Of a DNA stretch of 64,000 nucleotides, positions 51,428 through 60,273 are shown one piece after another; position 1 is the first letter of the stretch, and the number at the start of each line of letters is the position of its first letter. The stretch covers positions 103,543 to 167,542 of the forward strand of contig NZ_BBIO01000007.1 of NCBI RefSeq assembly GCF_000739695.1. The letters run 5' to 3'. Origin of the DNA: Tepidicaulis marinus. GTDB taxonomy: Bacteria; Pseudomonadota; Alphaproteobacteria; Parvibaculales; Parvibaculaceae. The notes under the pieces are model-generated. The model worked only from the letters and a program-made list of their open reading frames with translations. It was not told where the DNA came from and ran no database searches. The translations under genes and the position numbers were made by a program.

Positions 51428-52458
51428 GCGCGCAAAGAAAAGGCATCGGCCAGAAGCTCGTAAGAGCGCAGCCGGTCTTCATGGTCATGGGTGATGGTGA
51501 GGATGACAAGCTCGTCCGCGCCGTAGGTTTCCACCATCTCCAGAAGCTTGGCGCGCACCTGCTCCGGGCTGCCGGTAACGGAGCGCTGCTCGACCGCTTC
51601 CAGCATGGCCTTCTCGCGATCCGAATAAGGATAAGCGAGCGCGTCTTCCACCGGCCAGAAGCGCTCCGCCTGATTCTGCAAAAGCTTGACGACCCAGTGG
51701 TTGCGCGAGGCGGCAATGCGTTTGGCTTTTTCTTCCGTCTCGCCCACCATGACCGAGACGCCGAGCGACACATAAGGCCGGCTGAGGCGCGGGGAGGGGC
51801 GAAAGCTCTGGCGGTAAATCTCAACCGGTCCCGTGCCCGCATCCTGATTGATGAAATGGGCAAAGGAATAGGGCATGCCGAACTGTCCGGCATGGGCGGC
51901 CCCATCGCCGCCCGAGCCCAGCATCCAAAGCTCGGGAAAGCCTTCCCCGCGCGGCATGGCGTGAATGCCTTTGTAAGGGTGCTCGTCCGGAAAACCGCCC
52001 GCGCTTCCCTCAAGCCCGTTTGCATCTTCCAGAAACTGGATGAGGAGTTCCACCTGCTGGGGAAAGACGGCGATGTCATAAGCCTGCGGGCCGGGCTGCA
52101 GCGCGCGCGTGGTGCGCAGATCCGTGCCGGGCGCGCGGCCCATGCCAAGGTCGATGCGGCCCGGATAAAGCGATTCGAGAAGGCGGAACTGCTCGGCCAC
52201 TTTCAGCGGGCTGTAATGAGGCATCATCACGCCGCCGGAGCCGACCCGCATGCGCGTGGTGGCGGCGCCGAGCGCGGCGATCATGATTTCGGGGGCCGAA
52301 CCTGCGAAGGATTTCGAATTATGGTGCTCGGCCACCCAGTAGCGGTGATAGCCCCATTTCTCGCAATGCCGGGCAAGGTCGATCGTTTCGGCAAGCGCTT
52401 CTGCCGCCGTGCCGTCGCGTCTTATGGGGCTTTGGTCGAGAACGCCGAGCTTGATCAT
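51409..52458 (-). CDS. LLM-class flavin-dependent oxidoreductase
   Basis: A 349-residue luciferase-like TIM-barrel protein (KLGVLDQSPIRRDGTAAEAL, YHRYWVAEHHNSKSFAGSAP, VGSGGVMMPHYSPLKVAEQF, PGRIDLGMGRAPGTD) of the type-1 group related to YhbW/alkanal monooxygenase-like proteins. It would use reduced FMN and oxygen; the substrate is unknown. GGGAGGAAGC precedes MIKLGV. It follows a hot-dog thioesterase gene by 25 bases on the same strand, suggesting an operon. Confidence 0.9.
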   Translation of the reverse strand: MIKLGVLDQSPIRRDGTAAEALAETIDLARHCEKWGYHRYWVAEHHNSKSFAGSAPEIMIAALGAATTRMRVGSGGVMMPHYSPLKVAEQFRLLESLYPGRIDLGMGRAPGTDLRTTRALQPGPQAYDIAVFPQQVELLIQFLEDANGLEGSAGGFPDEHPYKGIHAMPRGEGFPELWMLGSGGDGAAHAGQFGMPYSFAHFINQDAGTGPVEIYRQSFRPSPRLSRPYVSLGVSVMVGETEEKAKRIAASRNHWVVKLLQNQAERFWPVEDALAYPYSDREKAMLEAVEQRSVTGSPEQVRAKLLEMVETYGADELVILTITHDHEDRLRSYELLADAFSLRAQEAAE

Positions 52459-52483
52459 GCTTCCTCCCGAGGGCCCGCCGGTT

Positions 52484-52915
52484 TTATTTATTGCGCGGGC
52501 CAATTCTCTTGATGACGCCAGAGAAAGGCATCAGCGTTTCACCTTCGCAAGTCACCTCGCCTCGAACGAATATGAGGCTCTTTGTGTTTTTGACAACCTC
52601 GCCCGTTGCCTCGATCAGCTTACCGGCCTTACCTGCGGCCACAAAATCGCTGTTGAAAGAGACGGTAACGCAAGGCCCGCCCGTCAGCTCGCCCGCAATG
52701 GCAAAGAGCGAGTAATCGGCAAAGGTCATGAGCGCGCCGCCATGCAGGAAGCCGCCGCCATTGCAATGGGTCGGTGTGGAAACGAAGGCACAGCGGATGC
52801 TGCCATCTTCCATTTTCTTGAAGAAATAGGGCCCGGCATGATCCTCGAACGGGTCCGTGCCATCCCAACCGACATATCCTTCGGGCAACACGGCCCCGGC
52901 ATTACTCTCGCCCAT
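52484..52915 (-). CDS. PaaI-type hot-dog thioesterase
   Basis: A 143-residue hot-dog protein, paralogous to the one at 29324, with the signature THCNGGGFLHGGALMTFADY. Such enzymes hydrolyse acyl-CoA thioesters. The start at MGESNA is chosen because TGGAG lies upstream and it gives family length; the frame is open 22 codons earlier. It forms a two-gene operon with the LLM oxidoreductase and is divergent from an acyl-CoA dehydrogenase gene. Confidence 0.87.
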   Translation of the reverse strand: MGESNAGAVLPEGYVGWDGTDPFEDHAGPYFFKKMEDGSIRCAFVSTPTHCNGGGFLHGGALMTFADYSLFAIAGELTGGPCVTVSFNSDFVAAGKAGKLIEATGEVVKNTKSLIFVRGEVTCEGETLMPFSGVIKRIGPRNK

Positions 52916-53114
52916 CTCACAGAATCTCCAGAATGTATTTTGGCGGCTATGTAGCAGGGCGGGGCGGTAAAATCTAGTCACTGACCAGTTTTGCCGGTTT
53001 TTCGCGGGAGGCAGCCTTCAAACCTGCGCTTTGACGCGGCGCGCCCGGTGCCCTAAATTCCCGGCCAATCCGGCTCCCGCCAGAGCCCCATCATCATTCA
53101 GGAAGGCAGACCCT

Positions 53115-54269
53115 ATGGCCCTGGATCAGGAAACCCGCGAGCAGCTTATCTCTTCCATCCGCCGTTTCGTCGATGAACGGCTGCGCCCGCTTGAAGCGCA
53201 AGTCTCCGAGAAGGACGAAGTGCCGGAAGATGTGGTGCAGGAAATGCGCGAGCTCGGGCTTTTCGGTCTGTCCATCCCGGAAGAACATGGCGGCCTCGGC
53301 CTTTCCATGGAAGAAGAATGCCTGTTGATGTTCGAGATGGGCCGCACCTCACCTGCCTTCCGCTCTGTCTTCGGCACGAATGTCGGCATCGGCAGCCAAG
53401 GCATCGTCATGCATGGCCGCCCGGACCAGAAGGAAGAATGGCTGCCGAAACTGGCGAGCGGCGAAGTGATTGCGAGCTTTGCCTTGACCGAGCCGGAAGC
53501 CGGGTCCGATGCCGCCTCGCTGCGCACGACGGCGATCAAGGACGGCGATCACTATGTGATCAACGGCACGAAGCGCTACATCACCAATGCGAACCGGGCA
53601 GGCATTTTCACGCTGATGGCGCGCACCGATCCGGCGACGCCGGGCGCCAAGGGCGTTTCCGCTTTCATCGTGCCCGCCGATACGCCGGGCATCACGCTCG
53701 GCAAGCCCGATAAGAAGATGGGCCAGCAGGGCGCGCATATTTGCGATGTGATTTTCGAGGATGCGCGCATTCCCGCTTCCTGTCTGCTCGGCGATAAAGA
53801 AGGCAAAGGCTTCGTCACCGCCATGCAGGTGCTGGAGCGCGGCCGTCTGCATATTTCCGCAATTTGCGTTGGCGTTGCCGAGCGCCTTCTGGAAGACAGC
53901 GTGCAATATGCCGCCGAGCGCAAACAGTTCGGCACCGCCATTGGCGAGCACCAGCTCGTGCAGGCCATGCTGGCCGATTGCAAGACGGAGGCTTATGCCG
54001 CCCGCTGCATGGTGCTCGATGCCGCGCGCCGCCGCGATCTGGGTGAGAATGTCGGCACGGAATCTTCCTGCTGCAAATATTTCGCCTCGGAAATGGTGGG
54101 CCGCGTGGCGGACAAGGCGGTGCAGATTTTCGGCGGGGCAGGTTATGTCGCCGATTATGGCATCGAGCGTTTCTACCGCGATGTGCGTATTTTCCGCATC
54201 TATGAAGGCACCAGCCAGATTCAGCAGATGATCATTGGCCGCAATCTGGTGCGGGAGGCCCAGCAGTAA
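53115..54269 (+). CDS. Acyl-CoA dehydrogenase, classical type
   Basis: A 384-residue acyl-CoA dehydrogenase with all usual marks: FGLSIPEEHGGLGLSMEEE, the flavin strand ALTEPEAGSDAASLRTTA, ITNANRAGIFTLMART, RKQFGTAIGEHQLVQAM, and the C-terminal FRIYEGTSQIQQMIIGRNL that holds the catalytic Glu in the YEG motif. It is the only one of the six dehydrogenases here with that motif, so it likely forms an ordinary homotetramer. AGGAAGGCAGACC precedes the ATG. Confidence 0.93.
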   Translation: MALDQETREQLISSIRRFVDERLRPLEAQVSEKDEVPEDVVQEMRELGLFGLSIPEEHGGLGLSMEEECLLMFEMGRTSPAFRSVFGTNVGIGSQGIVMHGRPDQKEEWLPKLASGEVIASFALTEPEAGSDAASLRTTAIKDGDHYVINGTKRYITNANRAGIFTLMARTDPATPGAKGVSAFIVPADTPGITLGKPDKKMGQQGAHICDVIFEDARIPASCLLGDKEGKGFVTAMQVLERGRLHISAICVGVAERLLEDSVQYAAERKQFGTAIGEHQLVQAMLADCKTEAYAARCMVLDAARRRDLGENVGTESSCCKYFASEMVGRVADKAVQIFGGAGYVADYGIERFYRDVRIFRIYEGTSQIQQMIIGRNLVREAQQ

Positions 54270-54331
54270 GCCGCCTGCTTATAACGGGCCTGTGATGTGC
54301 GGGGGCGCCCATGGCGGTCTAGGTTTGCTGC

Positions 54332-54961
54332 ATGAGTGACCGCAAGAAAAATACCGCCGCCGCACCGCTGGACGGATTGCTGACGCAGATCCGCGCTTGC
54401 CGCATTTGCGCCGAGAATCCGCTTAAAGGAAAACCGCTGCCCCATGAGCCGCGCCCCGTCATTCGCGCGTCCAAAAGCGCGCGCATTTGCGTGGCGGGCC
54501 AGGCGCCCGGCACGCGGGTGCATGCGACGGGCATTCCCTTCAACGATCCGAGCGGCGACAGGCTGCGCGACTGGATGGGTGTCACCCGCGACACGTTTTA
54601 CGATGAAAGCCGCATCGCCATCGTGCCCATGGGGTTCTGTTTTCCGGGCCTTGACGATAAAGGCGGGGACTTGCCGCCGCGCAAGGAATGCGCGCCTGCC
54701 TGGCGCGATCAGGTTTTCGAGCATTTGCCGAATTTGGAGCTTGTGCTGCTGATAGGGCAATATGCGCAGACATGGCATTTGGGCAAGGCGCGCAAGAAAA
54801 GCATGACCGAGACGGTGCTGCACTGGCGCGACTATGGCCCGGCTTATTTGCCGCTTCCGCATCCGTCCTGGCGCAACAATGTTTGGCTTAAAAAGAATCT
54901 CTGGTTCGAAGAAGAAGTTCTCCCGCATTTGCGGGCTGAAGTGGCCCGGCTTACACGTTAG
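54332..54961 (+). CDS. Uracil-DNA glycosylase superfamily protein
   Basis: A 209-residue protein of the UDG fold. The N-terminal RACRICAENP, VAGQAPGTRVHATGIPFNDPSGDRL (water-activating loop region) and the C-terminal LPHPSWRN (the HPS-type DNA-intercalation loop) follow the family order. It may excise uracil from DNA or belong to an uncharacterised branch. Only two Cys (CRIC) occur near the N-terminus, so a four-Cys Fe-S cluster as in family 4 is not obvious. The following lipoprotein hydrolase gene overlaps its 3' end. Confidence 0.82.
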   Translation: MSDRKKNTAAAPLDGLLTQIRACRICAENPLKGKPLPHEPRPVIRASKSARICVAGQAPGTRVHATGIPFNDPSGDRLRDWMGVTRDTFYDESRIAIVPMGFCFPGLDDKGGDLPPRKECAPAWRDQVFEHLPNLELVLLIGQYAQTWHLGKARKKSMTETVLHWRDYGPAYLPLPHPSWRNNVWLKKNLWFEEEVLPHLRAEVARLTR

Positions 54962-55946
54962 CGCAGCCATTTTCCTGTGCGCGGCAGCTCTTCTTGCTGC
55001 CTGCGCACCGCGCGTACAGGTTCAAGGCACCGATTACCGCTCCCCCGCGCTTGAAGCGGACATGGCCATCATGGCCGATGCGGCCCGCCTGCCATTGCAG
55101 GTCTGGGCAGCGGAAACCCCCCGCGCCGTCATTATCGGCCTGCACGGCATGAACGATTATGCCAATGCCTTTGCCGCTCCCGGCGCCTGGTTCGCCGGTC
55201 AGGGCATTACGTTTTATGCCTATGACCAGCGCGGCTTTGGCCGCGCGCCGGGCCGCGGCCTATGGGCCGGGCGCGGGCAGATGGTGCGCGATCTTCGAAC
55301 CGTCTTGGCGCTGGTGCGCGGTAAACATCCGGACGTTCCAATCTATCTTCTCGGCACCAGCATGGGCGGGGCGGTGGCAATAAGCGCTCTGAGAGGCGCG
55401 GAGGCCGGGGCGCTGCCGGCCGATGGCGTGATCCTCGCCGCGCCGGCGGTCTGGGGCTGGTCCAATCTCAATCCGCTATACAAAACATCGCTTTGGCTCG
55501 GCGCGCATGTGCTGCCGGGGCAGAAACTCAGCGGGCAGGGGCTTGAAATCTGGCCATCCGACAATGTCGAGATGCTCAGGCGCCTTGGCGCCGATCCGCT
55601 TGTTCTCAAAGAAACCCGCATCGATGCGGTATACGGTCTCGTCGGCTTGATGGAAGAGGCCTATCAAAGCGCGGGCGCATTGGACATGCCGGTGCTGCTG
55701 CTTTACGGCGCGCGCGATGAGATCATTCCCCCCGAAGCGGTGCGTGGCCTTGTCGCCTCCCTCAAGGCACCGGCGAGGGTGGTGTATTACAAAAATGGCT
55801 ACCATATGCTGATGCGGGATCTCCAAGCCGAGACGGTTTGGAGGGATATTGCCGCCTGGATGGCAGCTCCCGCTGCGCCTTTGCCCTCGGGCGAGGAGCT
55901 TCCGCTGGCCTGTTTTGCCAATGGCGGGCGCGCCTGCGCCCCTTGA
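54879..55946 (+). CDS. Alpha/beta hydrolase lipoprotein (monoacylglycerol lipase-like)
   Basis: A 355-residue hydrolase from the ATG used. A lipobox LAAC around residues 39-42 follows a hydrophobic helix, so the mature protein is probably lipid-anchored. The hydrolase part has the oxyanion strand GLHGMNDYANAF, the nucleophile elbow GTSMGG, the Asp in YGARDEIIP and the His in NGYHMLMRD, like serine aminopeptidase S33/monoacylglycerol lipases. The start is uncertain: no ATG, GTG or TTG lies closer to the signal helix, and this ATG sits inside the UDG gene (83-base overlap) without a good ribosome binding site. Confidence 0.82.
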   Translation: MFGLKRISGSKKKFSRICGLKWPGLHVSAAIFLCAAALLAACAPRVQVQGTDYRSPALEADMAIMADAARLPLQVWAAETPRAVIIGLHGMNDYANAFAAPGAWFAGQGITFYAYDQRGFGRAPGRGLWAGRGQMVRDLRTVLALVRGKHPDVPIYLLGTSMGGAVAISALRGAEAGALPADGVILAAPAVWGWSNLNPLYKTSLWLGAHVLPGQKLSGQGLEIWPSDNVEMLRRLGADPLVLKETRIDAVYGLVGLMEEAYQSAGALDMPVLLLYGARDEIIPPEAVRGLVASLKAPARVVYYKNGYHMLMRDLQAETVWRDIAAWMAAPAAPLPSGEELPLACFANGGRACAP

Positions 55947-55990
55947 AATTTTGGCGGCAAGCCCAAAATTTACAGCGTCCCGGAACGGGA
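55942..55990 (+). promoter_or_regulatory. Candidate heat-shock promoter and leader hairpins of hsp20
   Basis: CTTGAA (55942-55947), a 14-base spacer and CCCAAAAT (55962-55969) resemble a sigma-32 promoter. The same bases form a perfect stem AAATTTTGG (55946-55954) with CCAAAATTT (55963-55971). A second small stem TCCCG-GAA-CGGGA follows (55978-55990). The elements overlap the stop codon of the hydrolase gene and lie before the hsp20 ATG. Confidence 0.5.
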
Positions 55991-56031
55991 TATTTCCTTC
56001 TTCAATGGGTTTGACTGATGGGGTGAAAGCC

Positions 56032-56544
56032 ATGAGCAAGAACGTATTGAAGCTGAACCAACGAGAAGACAAACGCGACATCGCCTCTTACCGAGATCCT
56101 TTCCGGAGTTTTCGCGAAGAGGTAAACCAGCTATTCGACCGTTTTTTCGGCGAGTCGATGAGCTTGTTCGACCGGCCTTTTCTGCGCGGTTTCGCTGAGC
56201 CGGGTACTTTCTCGCTCAGTCCCAGCGTGGACGTGCATGAAAATAGCCGGGAATACACGATGACGGTGGAACTGCCCGGTATCGTGGAAGAGGATATCGA
56301 GCTTTTTGCCGATAATGGCCGCCTCGTACTCAGAGGCAGCAAGAACGAGGAAAAGGACGACAAGGACGGCGATGCCGTTCTTATCGAGCGCCGCTACGGC
56401 GCGTTTGAGCGGGTATTTCCGCTGCCGTCCTCCGTTGACGAAAGCAAGATCGAGGCAACCTTTAAACGGGGTGTGCTGAAGATTACGCTGCCTAAACTTC
56501 CCGAGGCGGAAGGAACGGCGCATAGGAAGATACCGATCAAGTAG
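56032..56544 (+). CDS. Hsp20-family small heat shock protein
   Basis: A 170-residue small heat shock chaperone: an N-terminal arm (SYRDPFRSFREEVNQLFDRFF), an alpha-crystallin domain (about 65-155; YTMTVELPGIVEEDIELFAD through FKRGVLKITLPK), and a C-terminal IPIK tail with the I-x-I/V-type assembly motif. It binds unfolding proteins as an ATP-independent holdase. TGATGGGGTGAAAGCC precedes the ATG. The upstream gap carries a sigma-32-like promoter candidate. It converges with the patatin-like gene. Confidence 0.93.
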   Translation: MSKNVLKLNQREDKRDIASYRDPFRSFREEVNQLFDRFFGESMSLFDRPFLRGFAEPGTFSLSPSVDVHENSREYTMTVELPGIVEEDIELFADNGRLVLRGSKNEEKDDKDGDAVLIERRYGAFERVFPLPSSVDESKIEATFKRGVLKITLPKLPEAEGTAHRKIPIK

Positions 56545-56578
56545 CAGCGGTATCTTGCGCGTATTGAGCCGTCTTCTG

Positions 56579-56626
56579 GCGCTCTCTCTCTTCCTCTCTC
56601 TCCGGAATTTGGAAGGAGAGAGCGCG
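56579..56626. other. CT-rich inverted repeat between hsp20 and the patatin gene
   Basis: GCGCTCTCTC near 56579 and GAGAGAGCGC ending at 56626 are complementary. An inner CTCTCTCC/GGAGAGAG pairing is an alternative. It lies between two convergent stop codons and probably acts as a transcript end for one or both, though it lacks a T-run. Confidence 0.5.
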
Positions 56627-56682
56627 CCGGATACGGCTGTGCGCAAATGCGGCTTATGGCAGGCCGTACCTATCTTCTTCGA

Positions 56683-59130
56683 TCAGTTTCCGGTGGCGGC
56701 TTCTTCCTCTTGAGTGCGGATGCGTTCCTGCGCGCGCTGGCGAAGGGTTTTGATCAGCGAGCCAATGCGCGCGAGATGCGGTTCTTCGGCATCGAGGATG
56801 GCGAGAAAGAGGCGGTTCTTGAACGCATCGCGCTCGGAAGGGGTGATGGCGGTTTTTGCCAGCGTGTTGGAAACGATATCCACAAGGCGCTCCGCCGATT
56901 GGAGCCGTCCCCATAGATAATCGTGTTCCCGCGCCGTGCGGCTGAAAAAAGCGCCGAAGCGGCCCAGGTCGCGTCCCCGCAGCGCCATGATGTTGCTGCC
57001 TTTGCTGAGGCCCTTGGCATCGAGCGGGCTGATCCGGTCCACGCGGATCGTGTCGATATCGTCCACTTCCTCGTTGAGCAGGAGCGGGAAGGTGAGCACA
57101 TCGAAAAACGGGAATCCCAGATAGGCTTGCAGCAACTCGCGCCGCTCGTCCTCGGGCAGCGTGTTGACGGCCATGATGGAAAAGACTTCGTCCACTTCCC
57201 GGTCGATTTCACCCAGGGACATGATGGGCGCGAGCATGGCCAAAATATCTTCGACTTCGGCGACGTTCAGCCGGCCGCCTCTGTCTTTAAGAAGCAGGCT
57301 GACTTTTTTGCGGAAGTCGTCGCCGAAAAAAACCGGTGTGGTCCGGGTTTGCAAATGGTCGAGCGCGCGGTAGAGGTGGCGCTTGAAATCGTCGAGCCCT
57401 TCGCTGTCGAAATCTCCCTCGTCATGTTCGATAACCCGCTGATAGAGCTCATTCAGTCTGCGGATTACGAAGCGCAGGCGGCGGACACGGAAATTGCGGT
57501 CGAAGTTCCGCAAGAAAGCGATCCATTCCCGCGTTGCCTTGGTTCTATCCCCGCTCGAAGGCGTGTGCCAGCGCACCGGAAAAATGCCCTTTGCTTTGGC
57601 CCAGGTTTCGAGCGAATTGGAAAGCGCCAGGCGTTCGCTGGGATGTTGAATGGCGGCGCTCATTTCCTCGATAAGTGAGGTAAGCGCATCGAGGACGGAG
57701 AGAACTTTTACCTGTACGTAGCCGTCATAGGCGTAACCGGCTTGGGAGACCGCCATGGCATTCGCCTGATGGCGCCAATAGGAAAGGGTCGCGACATTCG
57801 GAGCCAAGCTCGGGTCTTCGGCGATGATGGGCGCCACCACATCGGCCACATGCGGGCGGGTGGCGCGCACGACCTCGCGGTATTGGTGAATGCGTTTGCC
57901 GATCTGTTGTAAGCTTTCCAGCTCGTCACGCACCGGCTCGTTGCGCGGAATGTCGGAAAGCGCGCCGCGGATCGATTGGAAAAAACCGGGCAGGGAGCGT
58001 TTGCGGATCTTGTTGCGCCCTTCGGGATCAGGGTCGATATAAACGATGCGCCGGTCCACCTCGCGGAAGGCGGGGCGGTTGCGCAACGCCGCAATCGCCT
58101 CGGCGAAGGGCTTGTTGTTGAGCACCGATCCGTCGATATAGCTGGCGGTGGCCGGATCGATCCCGGCATCGATCAGCGGTTCGAAATTATGCTGAATGAA
58201 ACTTTCCCGCGTCGGCCAAGTCTCACCGCGCTTTTCCAGCACGCGGTCGATTTCCGAAATTTGCGTGGGAGGAAAGGCGCCCGGAAAGCAGGACGTGGCG
58301 CGGGCCGCGAACACGAGGCCGGGAACATTCTCGGCGCCGAAATCCGTATCGACTTTGCCGCCGGGATGTTTGAAATAATTGAAGTGCAGCACGTGGCGGT
58401 GCTCGCGCTCCTCGATGAGCGGGGGGTCGTGCAGCGGGATTTTCTGGGTGAAGCCGAAAAAATCCGTCAGTGTGACGAAAAGTTCCAGCCGGTGGCCGAG
58501 CGGCAGAAGGGAGGCGCGCGGCGTGCGCGGCGTGCCCATGCTCTTACTCGCGTCGAGCAGCATGTTCGTCAGCTTTTCGCCGGAAAACGGCGGCTTGAAC
58601 CAGCGCGAGCGCAAGAAGAGAGAGGCTTTTTCCCGCGCCTCTTCATCGGGGATGAGCTTCGTCAGCCATTTACTGTTGATGTTCCAGAAAAGCGGGCGGA
58701 TGAAGATTTTGCTCCATTTGCCGGGCATGGCTTCGTCGTCGAGCAGGGCCGTCACATCCGCCTTGTTCAACCACATGTCCCGGTGCGTGTCGAGCGGCAG
58801 GTCATGGGCAAGGGAGCGGGCCAGCATGACCCCGTTTATGCCGCCTGCCGAGGCCCCGGCAATGACGTCGACGAAGACACGCAGTTCCACTTCTTCCCCA
58901 ACCCTTTTGAGAAGGTCGAAATAGATGCTCTCGGTATCGGTCTCGCGTGCCGTGTCGTCATTTAGCTCGGTGTAGGTTTTCTGCCGGCGCTCGGAAGCCA
59001 GAAGCGGCGCGTTATAGATGCGCGAGGCGCGGACCAGCTTTTGAATCTCTTTTGTTACGCCATGCATATAGACGGCGAGGGACACCCCGCCATAGCAGAC
59101 AAGCGCAAGCCTGAGTTCTTTTTCCTTCAT
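56683..59130 (-). CDS. Patatin-like phospholipase family protein with DUF3376-type C-terminus
   Basis: An 815-residue protein. The N-terminal patatin domain has the oxyanion GG at residues 14-15 (LVCYGGVSLAVYMHG), the nucleophile Ser94 in GASAGG and the catalytic Asp333 in YIDGSVLNN, so the Ser-Asp dyad is complete. The long C-terminal part (from about 450) is helical, as in patatin-like proteins with a DUF3376 domain. It would hydrolyse acyl esters of lipids. Whether it acts on own membranes or is a toxin-like effector cannot be read here; no secretion signal is seen. Confidence 0.85.
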   Translation of the reverse strand: MKEKELRLALVCYGGVSLAVYMHGVTKEIQKLVRASRIYNAPLLASERRQKTYTELNDDTARETDTESIYFDLLKRVGEEVELRVFVDVIAGASAGGINGVMLARSLAHDLPLDTHRDMWLNKADVTALLDDEAMPGKWSKIFIRPLFWNINSKWLTKLIPDEEAREKASLFLRSRWFKPPFSGEKLTNMLLDASKSMGTPRTPRASLLPLGHRLELFVTLTDFFGFTQKIPLHDPPLIEEREHRHVLHFNYFKHPGGKVDTDFGAENVPGLVFAARATSCFPGAFPPTQISEIDRVLEKRGETWPTRESFIQHNFEPLIDAGIDPATASYIDGSVLNNKPFAEAIAALRNRPAFREVDRRIVYIDPDPEGRNKIRKRSLPGFFQSIRGALSDIPRNEPVRDELESLQQIGKRIHQYREVVRATRPHVADVVAPIIAEDPSLAPNVATLSYWRHQANAMAVSQAGYAYDGYVQVKVLSVLDALTSLIEEMSAAIQHPSERLALSNSLETWAKAKGIFPVRWHTPSSGDRTKATREWIAFLRNFDRNFRVRRLRFVIRRLNELYQRVIEHDEGDFDSEGLDDFKRHLYRALDHLQTRTTPVFFGDDFRKKVSLLLKDRGGRLNVAEVEDILAMLAPIMSLGEIDREVDEVFSIMAVNTLPEDERRELLQAYLGFPFFDVLTFPLLLNEEVDDIDTIRVDRISPLDAKGLSKGSNIMALRGRDLGRFGAFFSRTAREHDYLWGRLQSAERLVDIVSNTLAKTAITPSERDAFKNRLFLAILDAEEPHLARIGSLIKTLRQRAQERIRTQEEEAATGN

Positions 59131-59240
59131 CCGGCATTGCCCCGTTTTTGGCCCCGTTTCCGGCCGCCTATCCGGCTTAGAAAAGCCCGCGCAGGATAGG
59201 TCTTCATTCTTACGCGGCAGGCCATGGCGCGGTCAAATGC

Positions 59241-59906
59241 TCAGCGGGCCTGCTCGAGCGGCTTTGCCGGGAAAGCGGAATGGCCCGAACGCGGGACGCC
59301 GGCAAGGCTGAGGGAGGCGCTGGCGAAAAAGAAGTAGGTGGCCACGCATTCGATCGTTTCTTCGATCATTTTCGACTGGTTTTTCCCCTCGATCAGCACT
59401 TCCTTTTCCGTCGCGTCGGTAAAAAGATAAAGCGCGATGCCGAGCAGGGTAAAAACGCCCGGCCGGGTTTTCGCCCAGGCCCAGGCTGCCTCGAAACCGG
59501 CCCGCACATAGCGCAGGCTGGCCGCGATGAGCCCCAGCCAGAAGACCCCGAGCGCTGCATAGTGAAGATCGCCTTCGATGATGAAAAGGAAATAGGGCTC
59601 GGCCCAGGTCCGCTCCACCTCCACTTCGCGCGAGAGCACCGTCAGGAGGAAAAGCCCGAGACCGGCAAAAAGCCGGCGCGGGGCGGGCGCCGTTTCACCA
59701 TAAGCGGCGGCGAAGAAGAGAAGGCCTCCGGCCAGGAGATAGAGGAGCTGCAGGATCTCGGCCGCCTGGTTCTCCCGGAAACCTTCCCCGATCGTCCAAT
59801 CGCCCGTCGCCAGCGCATAGGCCAGGAACCCCGCCATCGCGGTAAAGAGGGTCCACAAAAAAGCGCCGTGAAGGCCGCTGCCGGTGGTGCCGAAGGAAAG
59901 ACGCAT
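59241..59906 (-). CDS. Hypothetical integral membrane protein
   Basis: A 221-residue protein with about six hydrophobic helices (starting FLWTLFTAMAGFLAYALATG) and a conserved-looking acidic stretch LLTVLSREVEVERTWAEPYF in the middle. No family was recognised with confidence. It lies 110 bases upstream of the patatin gene on the same strand and downstream of the tRNA-Val gene. The good coding frame and helix pattern support a real gene; no function is proposed. Confidence 0.7.
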   Translation of the reverse strand: MRLSFGTTGSGLHGAFLWTLFTAMAGFLAYALATGDWTIGEGFRENQAAEILQLLYLLAGGLLFFAAAYGETAPAPRRLFAGLGLFLLTVLSREVEVERTWAEPYFLFIIEGDLHYAALGVFWLGLIAASLRYVRAGFEAAWAWAKTRPGVFTLLGIALYLFTDATEKEVLIEGKNQSKMIEETIECVATYFFFASASLSLAGVPRSGHSAFPAKPLEQAR

Positions 59907-60066
59907 GAACGCTCCGGATAGAGAGAGGCGGTGAAAGCCCGAATAACAGGCCGCCGAGCCCTAACATGCAGGCAGGACACAGGGCCCGGAAAATCCGGAC
60001 GGTGCCCGGTTCACGCGATCACGTTTCAGCGAGAGGCGGTGCGGGGCACGTCAAATGCGGGAAAAA

Positions 60067-60142
60067 TGGTGGGCGGTACTGGATTCGAACCAGTGACCCC
60101 AGCGATGTGAACACTGTGCTCTACCAACTGAGCTAACCGCCC
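60067..60142 (-). tRNA. tRNA-Val (CAC anticodon)
   Basis: Read on the minus strand, a 76-base cloverleaf starts GGGCGGTTAGCTCAGTTGGT. The acceptor stem GGGCGGT pairs with ACCGCCC, the anticodon loop TTCACAT gives CAC, and the T-arm contains GGTTCGAATCC. The CCA end is encoded. It reads GUG codons. Confidence 0.97.
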
Positions 60143-60273
60143 ACGAGGGCGCGAGACGCGCCTCAGAGGGGCGTCTATAGGCTGCGCGGGCTTTTCAGTC
60201 AAGCCCAAGGACGGCTAGGCTGAGCAAAGAAAAGAGGCCCTGAAAAGGGCCGCGATAAGGGAAAGGAAACCCC

